Assembly (NCBI RefSeq): GCF_003725695.1
Contig: NZ_RJSE01000003.1
Span: forward strand, 736,089-800,088
Direction of reading: 5' to 3'
Origin: Nocardioides marmoriginsengisoli
GTDB lineage: Bacteria; Actinomycetota; Actinomycetes; Propionibacteriales; Nocardioidaceae
DNA length: 64,000 nt
The notes under the pieces are model-generated. The model did no database searches. It was given only the letters and a program-made list of their open reading frames with translations, and was not told the DNA's origin. Of the stretch, positions 33,809-42,804 are shown in pieces (within the stretch, counting starts at the first letter, position 1; every line of letters begins with the position of its first letter). A program made the translations under genes and the position numbers.

Positions 33809-36800
33809 GTGCAGCAGTTCAGCGAAGCGACCCGGACCTGGTTCCAGGCCGCCTTCGCCGCGCCCACCCCCGCCCAGGTGGGCGCCTGGGACGCGATCGC
33901 CGCGGGTCGCGACGCGCTGGTGGTGGCGCCGACCGGTTCCGGCAAGACCCTCGCCGCCTTCCTGGCATCGCTGGACAAGATCGCCACCGACCCGCGGCCG
34001 GCCGAGAAGCAGCTGCGCTGCCGAGTGCTGTACATCTCCCCGTTGAAGGCGCTGGCCGTCGACGTCGAGCGCAACCTGCGGGCACCGCTGGCGGGGATCC
34101 GGCACACCGCGCAGCGGCTCGGCACCGAGGTCCCGGAGATCACCGTCGGCGTCCGCTCCGGCGACACCTCCGCCGCGGACCGCCGCCGGTTGCAGACCAA
34201 CCCTCCGGACATCCTGATCACCACCCCGGAATCGCTCTTCCTGATGCTGACCTCGCAGGCGCGGGAGGCCTTGCGCGGGGTGGAGACGGTGATCCTGGAC
34301 GAGGTGCACGCGGTCGCCGGCACCAAGCGCGGCGCCCACCTGGCGCTCTCCCTCGAACGGCTCGACGCCCTGCTGGAGCGACCGGCGCAACGGGTCGGGC
34401 TGTCGGCGACCGTCCGGCCGATCGAGGAGGTCGCCCGCTTCCTCGGCGGCTCGGCGCCGGTCGAGATCGTCGCGCCGCCCTCGGAGAAGACCTGGGACCT
34501 GAGGGTCGTGGTGCCGATCGAGGACATGACCGCCCTCGACGCCGACGACGACTCGCCACGGTCCGGCTCGATCTGGCCGCACGTCGAGGAGCGGGTCGTC
34601 GACCTGATCGAGGCGCACACCTCGACGATCGTCTTCGCCAATTCGCGCCGGCTGGCCGAACGGCTGACGGCAAGGCTCAACGAGATCGTCGCCGAGCGGG
34701 CGGCTTCGGACGCCGACTCGCCCGCGACCCGCACCCCGGCCGAGGTGATGGCCCAGTCCGGCCAGTCCCACGGCGCCCCGCCGGTGATCGCGCGGGCGCA
34801 CCACGGCTCGGTCTCCAAGGAGCAGCGCGCGGTCATCGAGGACGACCTGAAGCGCGGTCGGCTCCCCTGCGTCGTCGCGACCAGCAGCCTCGAGCTCGGC
34901 ATCGACATGGGCGCGGTCGACCTGGTCATCCAGATCGAGTCGCCGCCCTCGGTCGCCAGTGCGCTGCAGCGGGTCGGGCGCGCCGGGCACCAGGTGGGCG
35001 AGACCTCCCGCGGCGTGCTCTTCCCCAAGCACCGCGGCGATCTGGTGCCGACCGCGGTCGCCGTCGAGCGGATGCGCAGCGGTGGCATCGAGGCGCTCCG
35101 GATCCCGACCAACCCGCTCGACGTCCTCGCCCAGCAGGTCGTCGCCGCGACCGCGCTGGAGGCGTGGCAGGCCGACGAGCTGTTCGACCTGGCCCGTCGT
35201 ACGGCGTCGTTCGCGGGTCTTCCGCGCAGCGCCTTCGACGCCACTCTGGACCTGCTCGCGGGTCGCTACCCCAGCGACGAGTTCGCCGAGCTGCGTCCCC
35301 GGATCGTCTGGGACCGGGTGACCGGGACCCTCACCGGGCGCCCGGGAGCCCAACGGCTCGCGGTGACCAGCGGCGGCACCATCCCCGACCGCGGCATGTT
35401 CGGCGTGTTCCTCGTCGGGGAGCGTGCCAGCCGGGTCGGCGAGCTCGACGAGGAGATGGTCTACGAGTCGCGGGTCGGCGACCTCTTCACCCTCGGCACC
35501 AGCACCTGGCGGATCGAGGACATCACCCACGACCGGGTGCTGGTCTCCCCCGCGCCCGGCCAGCCCGGCCGGCTGCCCTTCTGGACCGGCGACACCCTGG
35601 GCCGCCCGGCCGAGCTCGGCGAGGCGATCGGCGCGTTCACCCGCGAGCTGGCGGCGCTCTCCGGGAAGGCTGCGACCGAGCGGGCCCTCGGAGCCGGGCT
35701 CGACGCCTGGGCGGCCGACAACCTGGTCGCGCTGGTCGCGGAGCAGCGCGAAGCCACCAACGCGGTCCCGCACGACCGCCAGCTCGTCGTCGAGCGGTTC
35801 CGCGACGAGCTCGGCGACTGGCGGCTGGTGGTGCACTCGCCGTACGGGACTCCGGTGCACGCGCCCTGGGCGCTGGCGATCAATGCCCGACTCCGGGAGC
35901 GGTACGGCGTCGATGCGCAGGCGATGGCGGCGGACGACGGCATCGTGCTGCGGATCCCGGAGACCGACCAGGACCCGCCCGGGGCCGAGCTGATCGTGTT
36001 CGAGCCCGACGAGATCGAGCAGCTCGTCACGGCCGAGGTCGGCGGGTCGGCCCTCTTCGCCGCTCGGTTCCGGGAGTGCGCGGCCCGGGCGCTGCTGCTC
36101 CCCCGGCGGGACCCCGGACGGCGTTCGCCGCTCTGGCAGCAGCGGCAGCGCTCGGCCCAGCTGCTCGAGGTCGCGTCCCGCTACCCGTCCTTCCCGATCG
36201 TGCTGGAGACGATCCGCGAGGTCCTCCAGGACGTGTACGACGTCCCGGCCCTGGTCGGACTTCAGCGCAGGATCGCCGAGCGCCAGGTCCAGCTCGTCGA
36301 CGTCGCCACCCACCGGGCCTCGCCGTTCGCCCAGTCGCTGCTCTTCGGCTACGTGGCCGCGTTCATGTACGAGGGTGACTCGCCGATCGCCGAGCGCCGG
36401 GCCGCCGCACTCTCCCTGGACCAGGGCCTGCTCGCCGAGCTGCTCGGCCGCACCGAGCTGCGCGAGCTCCTCGACGTCGAGGTGCTCGAGGAGGTCGAGT
36501 CCGAGCTGCAGCGGCTGGCGGAGGACCGTCGCGCCCGGGATCCCGAGGGCCTGGTCGACGTGCTCAGGCTGATCGGCCCGCTGTCGCGCGACGAGGCCGC
36601 TGCCCGTTCCCTGGTCGAGGTCGACGACGCCCTCGGGATGCTCGCCCGGGCGCGCCGGATCGTCGAGGTCCGGATCGCCGGTGCCGAACGCTGGGCCGTG
36701 GTCGAGGACGTGGCCCGGCTCCGCGACGGCCTCGGCGTCCCGGTCCCGCCCGGCACGCCCGAGGCGTTCACCGACCCGGTCGAGGACCCGCTGGGCGACC

Positions 36801-38302
36801 TGATCGGCCGCTACGCCCGCACCCACGGCCCGTTCACGACCGCCGAGGTGGCCGACCGGCTCGGCCTCGGCGTCGCGGTGGCCCGGCAGAACCTGGTCCG
36901 GCTGGCCGCGCAGGGCCGGGTGCTGGAGGGCGAGTTCCGGCCGGCCGGCGCGGGCAGCGAGTGGTGCGACGCGGAGGTCCTCAGGAAGCTGCGGCGGCGC
37001 TCGCTGGCGAGGCTCCGGCACGAGGTGGAGCCGGTGGAGCCGGCCACCCTGGGCCGGTTCCTGCCGGCCTGGCAGCACGTCGCGGGCGCGGGATCCCGGG
37101 GACTGCGCGGACCGGACGGTGTGCTCGCGGTGGTCGAGCAGCTGGCCGGCTGCGCCGTCCCGGCCTCGGCGTGGGAGTCGCTGGTGCTGCCGAGCCGGGT
37201 CGTCGACTACCAGCCCGCCTACCTCGACGAGCTGACCGCGTCCGGCGAGGTGCTCTGGGCGGGGCACGGCGGCATCACCGGCGCCGACGGCTGGGTCTCG
37301 TTGCACCCGGCCGACTCCGCACCCCTGACCCTGCCCGTCGGCGAGCTCGAGATCACCGACGAGCACCAGGTCGTCCTCGATGCCCTGTCCGGCGGCGGGG
37401 CCTACTTCTTCCGCCAGCTCGGCCAGCAGGTCACCTCCACCGATGACGCCGCCCTGGCGGCCCTGATCTGGGAGCTGGTCTGGGCCGGCCGGGTCGGCAA
37501 CGACACCCTGGCCCCGCTACGCGCGCTGACCCGCTCCGGGAGCGCCAGCCACCGCAGCCGACGGCCACCGCCGCGGGCCCGGATCGCCGGCACCGGCACC
37601 GGCAGAGCGCCGATGCCCAGCCGGAGCGGCCCCCCGGACATGGCCGGACGCTGGTTCCTGCTCCCCGAGCCGGAGGGCGACGCCACCCGGCGCGCCCATG
37701 CCGCCGCCGAGGGCCTCCTCCACCGGCACGGCGTCGTCACCCGGGGGGCCGTGGTGAGCGAGCGGACCCCGGGCGGGTTCGCGGCGGCGTACCGGGTGCT
37801 GGCGCGGTTCGAGGAGTCCGGGCGTGCCCGCCGCGGGTACTTCGTCGAGGGCCTGGGCGCGGCGCAGTTCGGCACCGCGGGAGCCGTGGACCGGCTGCGA
37901 ACCTTCGGGCCGACGACCGAGGGCGACAAGCCGGTCGCCGTCACCCTCGCGGCCACCGATCCGGCCAGCCCGTACGGCGCCGCGCTGCCCTGGCCTCCCC
38001 AGGACGCGGGCCACCGGCCCGGCCGCAAGGCGGGTGCGCTGGTCGTCCTGGTCGACGGCGAGCTCACCCTGTACGTCGAGCGCGGCGGCCGCACCCTGCT
38101 CACCTTCGCCGAGGACGCCGCCCTGACCGCCGCCGCGATCGAGAGCCTCGGCACTGCCGTCCGCCGCGGCGCTCTCGGCAAGCTGACGGTCGAGAAGGCT
38201 GACGGGGTCGGGATCCTCGGCGCCGACGCCGAGCCGATCCGGCTCGCCCTGGAGGCAGCCGGCTTCGTCGCGACCAGCAAGGGGCTGAGGCTCCGTGCCT
38301 GA
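33809..38302 (+). CDS. lhr: Lhr large helicase-related protein
   Basis: 1497 residues, the usual length of full-length Lhr. The N-terminal superfamily 2 core has Walker A APTGSGKT (40-47), DEVH (about 164-167), SATVRP and the motif VI region QRVGRAGHQVGE. The following winged helix and beta-barrel/DUF4145-type C-terminal half forms the Lhr-CTD. Lhr is a 3'-5' DNA translocase with a preference for RNA:DNA hybrids, implicated in mitomycin resistance. Start GTG (VQQFSEATRTWF) matches the family N-terminus. Directly followed by a Nei glycosylase, an association conserved in mycobacteria. Confidence 0.95.
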   Translation: MQQFSEATRTWFQAAFAAPTPAQVGAWDAIAAGRDALVVAPTGSGKTLAAFLASLDKIATDPRPAEKQLRCRVLYISPLKALAVDVERNLRAPLAGIRHTAQRLGTEVPEITVGVRSGDTSAADRRRLQTNPPDILITTPESLFLMLTSQAREALRGVETVILDEVHAVAGTKRGAHLALSLERLDALLERPAQRVGLSATVRPIEEVARFLGGSAPVEIVAPPSEKTWDLRVVVPIEDMTALDADDDSPRSGSIWPHVEERVVDLIEAHTSTIVFANSRRLAERLTARLNEIVAERAASDADSPATRTPAEVMAQSGQSHGAPPVIARAHHGSVSKEQRAVIEDDLKRGRLPCVVATSSLELGIDMGAVDLVIQIESPPSVASALQRVGRAGHQVGETSRGVLFPKHRGDLVPTAVAVERMRSGGIEALRIPTNPLDVLAQQVVAATALEAWQADELFDLARRTASFAGLPRSAFDATLDLLAGRYPSDEFAELRPRIVWDRVTGTLTGRPGAQRLAVTSGGTIPDRGMFGVFLVGERASRVGELDEEMVYESRVGDLFTLGTSTWRIEDITHDRVLVSPAPGQPGRLPFWTGDTLGRPAELGEAIGAFTRELAALSGKAATERALGAGLDAWAADNLVALVAEQREATNAVPHDRQLVVERFRDELGDWRLVVHSPYGTPVHAPWALAINARLRERYGVDAQAMAADDGIVLRIPETDQDPPGAELIVFEPDEIEQLVTAEVGGSALFAARFRECAARALLLPRRDPGRRSPLWQQRQRSAQLLEVASRYPSFPIVLETIREVLQDVYDVPALVGLQRRIAERQVQLVDVATHRASPFAQSLLFGYVAAFMYEGDSPIAERRAAALSLDQGLLAELLGRTELRELLDVEVLEEVESELQRLAEDRRARDPEGLVDVLRLIGPLSRDEAAARSLVEVDDALGMLARARRIVEVRIAGAERWAVVEDVARLRDGLGVPVPPGTPEAFTDPVEDPLGDLIGRYARTHGPFTTAEVADRLGLGVAVARQNLVRLAAQGRVLEGEFRPAGAGSEWCDAEVLRKLRRRSLARLRHEVEPVEPATLGRFLPAWQHVAGAGSRGLRGPDGVLAVVEQLAGCAVPASAWESLVLPSRVVDYQPAYLDELTASGEVLWAGHGGITGADGWVSLHPADSAPLTLPVGELEITDEHQVVLDALSGGGAYFFRQLGQQVTSTDDAALAALIWELVWAGRVGNDTLAPLRALTRSGSASHRSRRPPPRARIAGTGTGRAPMPSRSGPPDMAGRWFLLPEPEGDATRRAHAAAEGLLHRHGVVTRGAVVSERTPGGFAAAYRVLARFEESGRARRGYFVEGLGAAQFGTAGAVDRLRTFGPTTEGDKPVAVTLAATDPASPYGAALPWPPQDAGHRPGRKAGALVVLVDGELTLYVERGGRTLLTFAEDAALTAAAIESLGTAVRRGALGKLTVEKADGVGILGADAEPIRLALEAAGFVATSKGLRLRA

Positions 38303-38310
38303 GGTGACCG

Positions 38311-39102
38311 ATGCCTGAGGGCGACTCCGTCTGGCAGACCGCGCGGCGCCTGGACGCACTCGAGGGTCACGTCCTCACCGGTTCGGACCTGCGGATCCCC
38401 AGCCTGGCGACCGTCGACCTCGCCGGCCGGCAGGTACTGGGCACGGTCAGCCGCGGCAAGCACCTGCTGACCCGGCTCACCGACGGCATCACCCTGCACT
38501 CGCACCTGCGGATGGAGGGCCGCTGGGACGTGCAGGCCGCCGGCACCCCGTGGCGCCGGCCGGCGCACGAGGCCCGCGCCGTGCTGCGGACCGAGAAGTC
38601 CGAGGCGATCGGCTTCTCGATCCTGCTCGACGTGGTCGCGACCGAGGCCGAGCAGAGCCTCGTCGGCCACCTCGGCCCTGACCTGCTCGGTGCCGACTGG
38701 GACCCGGTGCTGGCCGTCCGCCGCCTGCAACGGCTGCCGCACCTGAGCATCGGCGAGGCCCTGGTCGACCAGCGCAACCTCGCCGGCATCGGCAACATCT
38801 ACCGCGCCGAGGCCTGCTTCCTCGCCGGTGTCGACCCGAACACCCGCGTCGACGCGGTCCGGAACCTGCCGAAGCTGGTCGCGATCGCCCACCAGCTCCT
38901 GGAGACCCATCGCGACCGGCACAGCCGGATCACCACCGGCGACCGCCGACCGGGCCGGCGGCTCTGGGTGTACCGCCGCCAGGGCCCGTGCCTGCGCTGC
39001 GGCACCCCGGTCCGGACCGGTGAGCTCGGTCCCGAGGGCCAGGAGCGGACCGTGTGGTTGTGCCCGTCGTGTCAGCCGGATCTGCCGCCCGCCTCCTCCT
39101 AG
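38311..39102 (+). CDS. nei: Fpg/Nei-family DNA glycosylase (endonuclease VIII-like)
   Basis: 263 residues. The catalytic Pro2-Glu3 start PEGD is present, with the H2TH segment VDQRNLAGIGNIYRAEACF and a C-terminal zinc finger (CLRCGTP ... CPSC). Removes oxidised bases and cleaves the abasic site. Eight bases after lhr in the same direction, indicating an lhr-nei repair operon as in Mycobacterium (Nei2-type). Confidence 0.93.
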   Translation: MPEGDSVWQTARRLDALEGHVLTGSDLRIPSLATVDLAGRQVLGTVSRGKHLLTRLTDGITLHSHLRMEGRWDVQAAGTPWRRPAHEARAVLRTEKSEAIGFSILLDVVATEAEQSLVGHLGPDLLGADWDPVLAVRRLQRLPHLSIGEALVDQRNLAGIGNIYRAEACFLAGVDPNTRVDAVRNLPKLVAIAHQLLETHRDRHSRITTGDRRPGRRLWVYRRQGPCLRCGTPVRTGELGPEGQERTVWLCPSCQPDLPPASS

Positions 39103-39112
39103 GCTGAGCCGC

Positions 39113-39472
39113 ATGCCGGCCAACCGAACTCGCAAGGCCCGGTACGCGCGTCGCCGCAAGAGCCGGATGGACGCGGTCGAGCACGACCTCAGCCCCGAGC
39201 AGTGGGACGCGCTCCAGGCAGCCTGGGGAGGTTGCGCCTACTGCGCCGCGACGGACCGGCCGCTCCAGCGCGACTGCGTCCAGCCGATCTCGCGCGGCGG
39301 CCGCTACACGCTCGACAACATCGCACCGGCCTGCGCCTCCTGCAACGCCAGCAAGTGCAACGACGAGGTCACCGGCTGGTTGCGCCGCAAGCGCCTCGAC
39401 GAGCGCCGGTTCCTGGAAAGGCACGTCGCGATCCAGGCCGAGCTGCAGGGCCGGTTCCCAGGGCCCCGTTAG
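39113..39472 (+). CDS. Small HNH endonuclease-like protein
   Basis: 119 residues starting MPANRTRKARYARRRKSRMD, a basic DNA-binding arm. The HNH region is CAYC ... DCVQPISRGGRYTLDNIAP then ACASCNASKC, with four zinc cysteines and conserved NIxPAC-x2-CN. The first catalytic His of the usual DHxxP motif is Cys here (DCVQP), so metal binding or activity may be altered. It is 10 bases after nei and probably part of the lhr-nei transcript. Confidence 0.8.
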   Translation: MPANRTRKARYARRRKSRMDAVEHDLSPEQWDALQAAWGGCAYCAATDRPLQRDCVQPISRGGRYTLDNIAPACASCNASKCNDEVTGWLRRKRLDERRFLERHVAIQAELQGRFPGPR

Positions 39473-39563
39473 GCTCCGCGCGTGGTCCTCACTTCGTTCG
39501 TCATCGCGTCGTCGCCCACTCGACCTCGAGCAAGCTCGGGCGCTCGATAGGCTCCGCGCGTGG
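39470..39563 (+). repeat. 16-base direct repeat flanking a 62-base spacer
   Basis: TAGGCTCCGCGCGTGG occurs at 39470-39485 and again at 39548-39563, 78 bases apart. The first copy spans the HNH stop codon, the second spans the GTG start of the next gene. It looks like a duplicated start/leader segment, perhaps from slippage or a small insertion. Confidence 0.7.
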
Positions 39564-41065
39564 CCAACCGCTCCCGCTCCCTCGAAGTCCTGGTGTTCGC
39601 CGTCGGAGCGGGGACCCTCGGGTCCGAGATCGCCGCCGCCCGCCTGTTGGCACCCTGGTTCGGTGCCAGCACGATCGTCTGGGCGAACACCATCGCGATC
39701 GTCCTGGTCGCCCTCTCCATCGGCTACGCGATCGGCGGCCGCTTCGCCGACCGGGATCCGCGACCAGCCGGCCTGGCCAAGATCGTCCTGGTCGCCTCGG
39801 TGCTGCTCGCGATCGTCCCGTTCATCAGCGGCCCGTTCCTGCGGCAGGCGGTGAAGGCGGTCGACCAGCTCAGCGCCGCCACCTTCCTCGGCTCACTGGT
39901 CGGGGTCGGGGTGCTGCTCGCGGTGCCGTTGCTGATGCTCGGGATGGTGTCGCCGTACGCCGTCCGGCTCTCGGTCGACTCCGTGGCCGATGCCGGCCGC
40001 ACCGCGGGCCGCCTCTCCGCGATCGCCACCGTCGGCTCGCTGACCGGCACCTTCCTCTCCTCGCTGCTGCTGATCCCGGTGGTCGGCACCCGGCGGACGT
40101 TCCTGCTGCTGGCCGCGATGATGGCGCTCGCCGCGCTCCCGCACCTGGCCCGCGGGCGGCTGCTCGCGGCCGTCGTACCGGCGACCATCCTCGGACTGAT
40201 CGCCCTGCCGACCGGCACCCTGAAGGCCGCCGAAGCCGGCAAGAAGGTGATCTGGGAGAAGGAGACCGAGTACCAGTACGCCCGGGTGGTCGAGAACGCC
40301 AGCGGCAAGCGCAGCCTGGAGCTCAACGAAGGGCACGCGGTGCACTCGGTCTACACCGCGGGCGACTGGCTGACCGGCAACTACTGGGACGAACTGCTGG
40401 CGCTCTCGCTGGCCGGCCGGTCCGCGCCGCCGTCCTCGGTGGCGATCCTCGGCAACGCCGCCGGCACCACGGCGCGCGCGATCGGGTACTACTTCCCGGA
40501 GACCCGGGTCGACGCGGTCGAGATCGACGGCGAGATCACCGAGGTCGGCCGGGAGCTGTTCGACATGCGCGGACCGAGGCTGCGCACCTTCACCGCCGAC
40601 GCCCGGCCGTGGCTGCACGCCAGCAAGAACACCTACGACGCGATCATGGTCGACGCCTACCGGCAGCCCTACATCCCGTTCTACCTGGCCACCCGGGAGT
40701 TCTTCGCGCTGGTGCGCGAGCACCTGAACCCGGGCGGGCTGGTGATCATCAACGTCGGGCACCCCGAGGGCTCGACGGCGCTGGAGAAGGTGCTGACCGC
40801 GACGATGGCGGCCGAGTTCGGGCGCGACCAGGTCTGGCGGGACCCGGCCGAGCCGACGAACACGATGCTGATCGGGAGCACCGCCTCCGATCCGGCCGGA
40901 CGGCTCGCCGAGGCCGCCGAGGTCGTCCCTGCCGATGTCGCCGAGGTGGCTCGTGCCACGGCGGCCCGGATCGCACCCGGCCTCACCGGCGGGCGCGTCT
41001 ACACCGACGACGTCGCGCCGGTGGAGTGGTTGATCGATGCCTCGCTGGCCGAGGTCGCGCAGTAG
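39560..41065 (+). CDS. Membrane-fused spermidine-synthase-like protein
   Basis: 501 residues from GTG. The N-terminal ~225 residues have about seven helices (VLVFAVGAGTLGSEIAAARL ... LLLLAAMMALAALPHL). The C-terminal part is a class I methyltransferase-fold spermidine synthase-like domain with SAM/dcSAM site VAILGNAAGTTARAIGYYFP, acidic DAVEIDGEI and catalytic-position Asp in MVDAYRQPYIP. Fused MFS/spermidine-synthase proteins are common in actinobacteria; whether they make polyamines is uncertain, as the DAYRQ sequence departs from the canonical DSTDP loop. Confidence 0.85.
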   Translation: MANRSRSLEVLVFAVGAGTLGSEIAAARLLAPWFGASTIVWANTIAIVLVALSIGYAIGGRFADRDPRPAGLAKIVLVASVLLAIVPFISGPFLRQAVKAVDQLSAATFLGSLVGVGVLLAVPLLMLGMVSPYAVRLSVDSVADAGRTAGRLSAIATVGSLTGTFLSSLLLIPVVGTRRTFLLLAAMMALAALPHLARGRLLAAVVPATILGLIALPTGTLKAAEAGKKVIWEKETEYQYARVVENASGKRSLELNEGHAVHSVYTAGDWLTGNYWDELLALSLAGRSAPPSSVAILGNAAGTTARAIGYYFPETRVDAVEIDGEITEVGRELFDMRGPRLRTFTADARPWLHASKNTYDAIMVDAYRQPYIPFYLATREFFALVREHLNPGGLVIINVGHPEGSTALEKVLTATMAAEFGRDQVWRDPAEPTNTMLIGSTASDPAGRLAEAAEVVPADVAEVARATAARIAPGLTGGRVYTDDVAPVEWLIDASLAEVAQ

Positions 41066-41121
41066 CGCGGCGCGCCAACGAGGTACTGCCCAAGCGCCGT
41101 CGCGCACTGCACAATGACGTC

Positions 41122-42057
41122 ATGGAAGCGGACGATCTGGCGTCTGCCGACGAGCTGTGGTGGTCCTGGGCGGTGCTCGCGGCCGACGGTCGCCTGCCCG
41201 AAGGGGCGGTGGCCGAGCTCGACGCCGCCGAGCACGTCCTGAGCTACGCGTACGGCGACTCCTCAGTGTTCATGCAGCGGATCGGCGGTGGCCGCGCGGT
41301 GATCTGGGGCACCGCCGCCGGCTCGACCCGGGACGCCGTCAGCGAGCACCTGGACGTCCTCGACGGAGCCCCCGACTGGGCCAGCTCGAACGCAGCCTGG
41401 CGCTCGATCCGCAACGTGAAGCCGGGCTTCCTGGCCTGGTACTCCCGCGACGGGTGGGACACCAGCACCTCCGGGATGTTCGACGGCGTCGTCGACCTGG
41501 TGACCCCGCTGCTCCGCGCCGATCCCCGGCTGGTCGCCGAGGCCAAGTCCGGGATCGCCGACGCTCCGCTGCTGCGCCAGGCGCACGGTGTCGCGCACGT
41601 CGCCGCCCAGGGCGCCATCCGGAAACGGTTGCGCAGCCAGATCCACCGGCAGATGCGGGAGGCGGAGGAGCGCGACCGCGGTCTCCCGGAGCGACCCACC
41701 CTGCTGGCGCGCTGGCACCGGGTCAGCGAACCCGGGATCAACTTCGAGCACACCGTGGTGATCGACGAGGGCGAGCTGGTGACCCTCGGTGACGCACCCC
41801 CGCTCCCCGACCCGCTGCTGGGGAGCCTGACCAACGTCCTGCGCGAGCTGCACCGCGGTGAGGCCGGCGAGGAGTCCGGGGCCTGGATCGCGGCGCAGGT
41901 CCGGGTCTCCGCCGGGAGGATCTCGCTGGTCCGGGCGTTCGACAGCCTCCCGCCCTGGTACGACGGCAAGGGGCCGACCCTGCGCGCGCTCGGCTGGGAG
42001 ATGCAGCAGCGCAGCACGGCCTGGAGACCGACCTGGGCGACCCTCCTCCCCGACTAG
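41122..42057 (+). CDS. Hypothetical protein, unknown function
   Basis: 311 residues starting MEADDLASADELWWSWAVLA. Soluble, mixed alpha/beta, Trp-rich. Notable segments are AEHVLSYAYGDSSVFMQR, VKPGFLAWYSRDGWDTST and EPGINFEHTVVIDEGE. No domain recognised. The start follows TGACGTCATGG. The stop codon is immediately followed by a nested inverted-repeat element. Confidence 0.75.
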   Translation: MEADDLASADELWWSWAVLAADGRLPEGAVAELDAAEHVLSYAYGDSSVFMQRIGGGRAVIWGTAAGSTRDAVSEHLDVLDGAPDWASSNAAWRSIRNVKPGFLAWYSRDGWDTSTSGMFDGVVDLVTPLLRADPRLVAEAKSGIADAPLLRQAHGVAHVAAQGAIRKRLRSQIHRQMREAEERDRGLPERPTLLARWHRVSEPGINFEHTVVIDEGELVTLGDAPPLPDPLLGSLTNVLRELHRGEAGEESGAWIAAQVRVSAGRISLVRAFDSLPPWYDGKGPTLRALGWEMQQRSTAWRPTWATLLPD

Positions 42058-42161
42058 GTCGAGTGGGTCCGAAAAGCCGTCGAGTGGGCCCGTACCGCCG
42101 GCGAGATCTGCATCTCGGCTGAAACTAGGGCCCGTTCGACAGGATTTTGGGCCTACTCAAC
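42058..42161. repeat. 104-base nested inverted-repeat element, likely bidirectional terminator
   Basis: The element fills exactly the gap between the stop of the 41122 gene and the stop of the response regulator. Outer arms (42058-42078 and 42141-42161), middle arms (42079-42094 and 42125-42140) and a core CGAGAT-CTGC-ATCTCG (42102-42117) nest around one centre. Most mismatches between arms are G/A or C/T, tolerated as G:U pairs. The left half is also a direct repeat: GTCGAGTGGGTCCG then GTCGAGTGGGCCCG, 21 bases apart. Confidence 0.8.
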
Positions 42162-42162
42162 G

Positions 42163-42804
42163 TCAGAGGAGGCGGCGCTCGGAGGCCCAGCGGGTGAGCT
42201 CGTGGCGGGAGCTGAGCTGGAGCTTCCTCAGCACCGACCCCATGTGGGTCTCGACGGTCTTGATCGAGATGAACAGCTCGGCGGCGACCTCCTTGTAGGA
42301 GTACCCGCGAGCGATCAGCCGCATCACCTCGCGCTCCCGCTCGGTCAGCCGATCCAGGTCCTCGTCGACGGCGGCCACCTCGATCGTGCCCGCGAACGCG
42401 TCCAGCACGAAGCCGGCGAGTCGTGGTGAGAACACCGCGTCCCCGGCCGCCACCCGGGCGATCGCGTCGACGAGCTCGTCGCCGGTGATGGTCTTGGTGA
42501 CGTACCCGCGCGCACCCGACCGGATCGTGCCGATCACGTCCTCGGCGGCATCCGAGACGCTCAGCGCGAGGAACTTGGTATCGACCGCCTTCCCCGCCGT
42601 ACGACGGATCACCTCGCCACCGCCGCCGCCGGGCAGGTGCACGTCGAGCAGCACCACCTCGGGCTGGCCGGCGATCACCGCCGCGACGGCCTGGTCGACG
42701 TCGGCGGCCTCGGCCAGCACCTCGACCGCGTCGCCGAGCTCGGCGCGCACGCCGGCGCGGAACATCGCGTGGTCGTCGACGATCACGACGCTGTGTCTGG
42801 GCAT
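42163..42804 (-). CDS. NarL/LiaR-type response regulator
   Basis: 213 residues. Receiver domain with VVIVDDHAMF, phospho-acceptor Asp54 in VVLLDVHLPG, and the KTITGDEL switch region. LuxR-type HTH: LTEREREVMRLIARGYSYKE then VAAELFISIKTVETHMGSVL. Overlaps the kinase stop codon by one base, so the pair is translationally coupled. Expected to answer to the PspC-containing kinase and to control the divergent PspC genes. Confidence 0.93.
   Translation of the reverse strand: MPRHSVVIVDDHAMFRAGVRAELGDAVEVLAEAADVDQAVAAVIAGQPEVVLLDVHLPGGGGGEVIRRTAGKAVDTKFLALSVSDAAEDVIGTIRSGARGYVTKTITGDELVDAIARVAAGDAVFSPRLAGFVLDAFAGTIEVAAVDEDLDRLTEREREVMRLIARGYSYKEVAAELFISIKTVETHMGSVLRKLQLSSRHELTRWASERRLL

Noticed and set aside
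32597..37366. 1589-codon open frame on the minus strand opposite lhr
   Set aside because: Only the part up to 33652 makes a sensible protein; the rest is the antisense shadow of lhr, low-complexity Arg/Gly/Asp typical of high-GC reverse frames.
41114..41124. TGACGTCA palindrome before the 41122 gene
   Set aside because: Eight bases overlapping the start codon, with no second copy or regulator nearby; likely chance.
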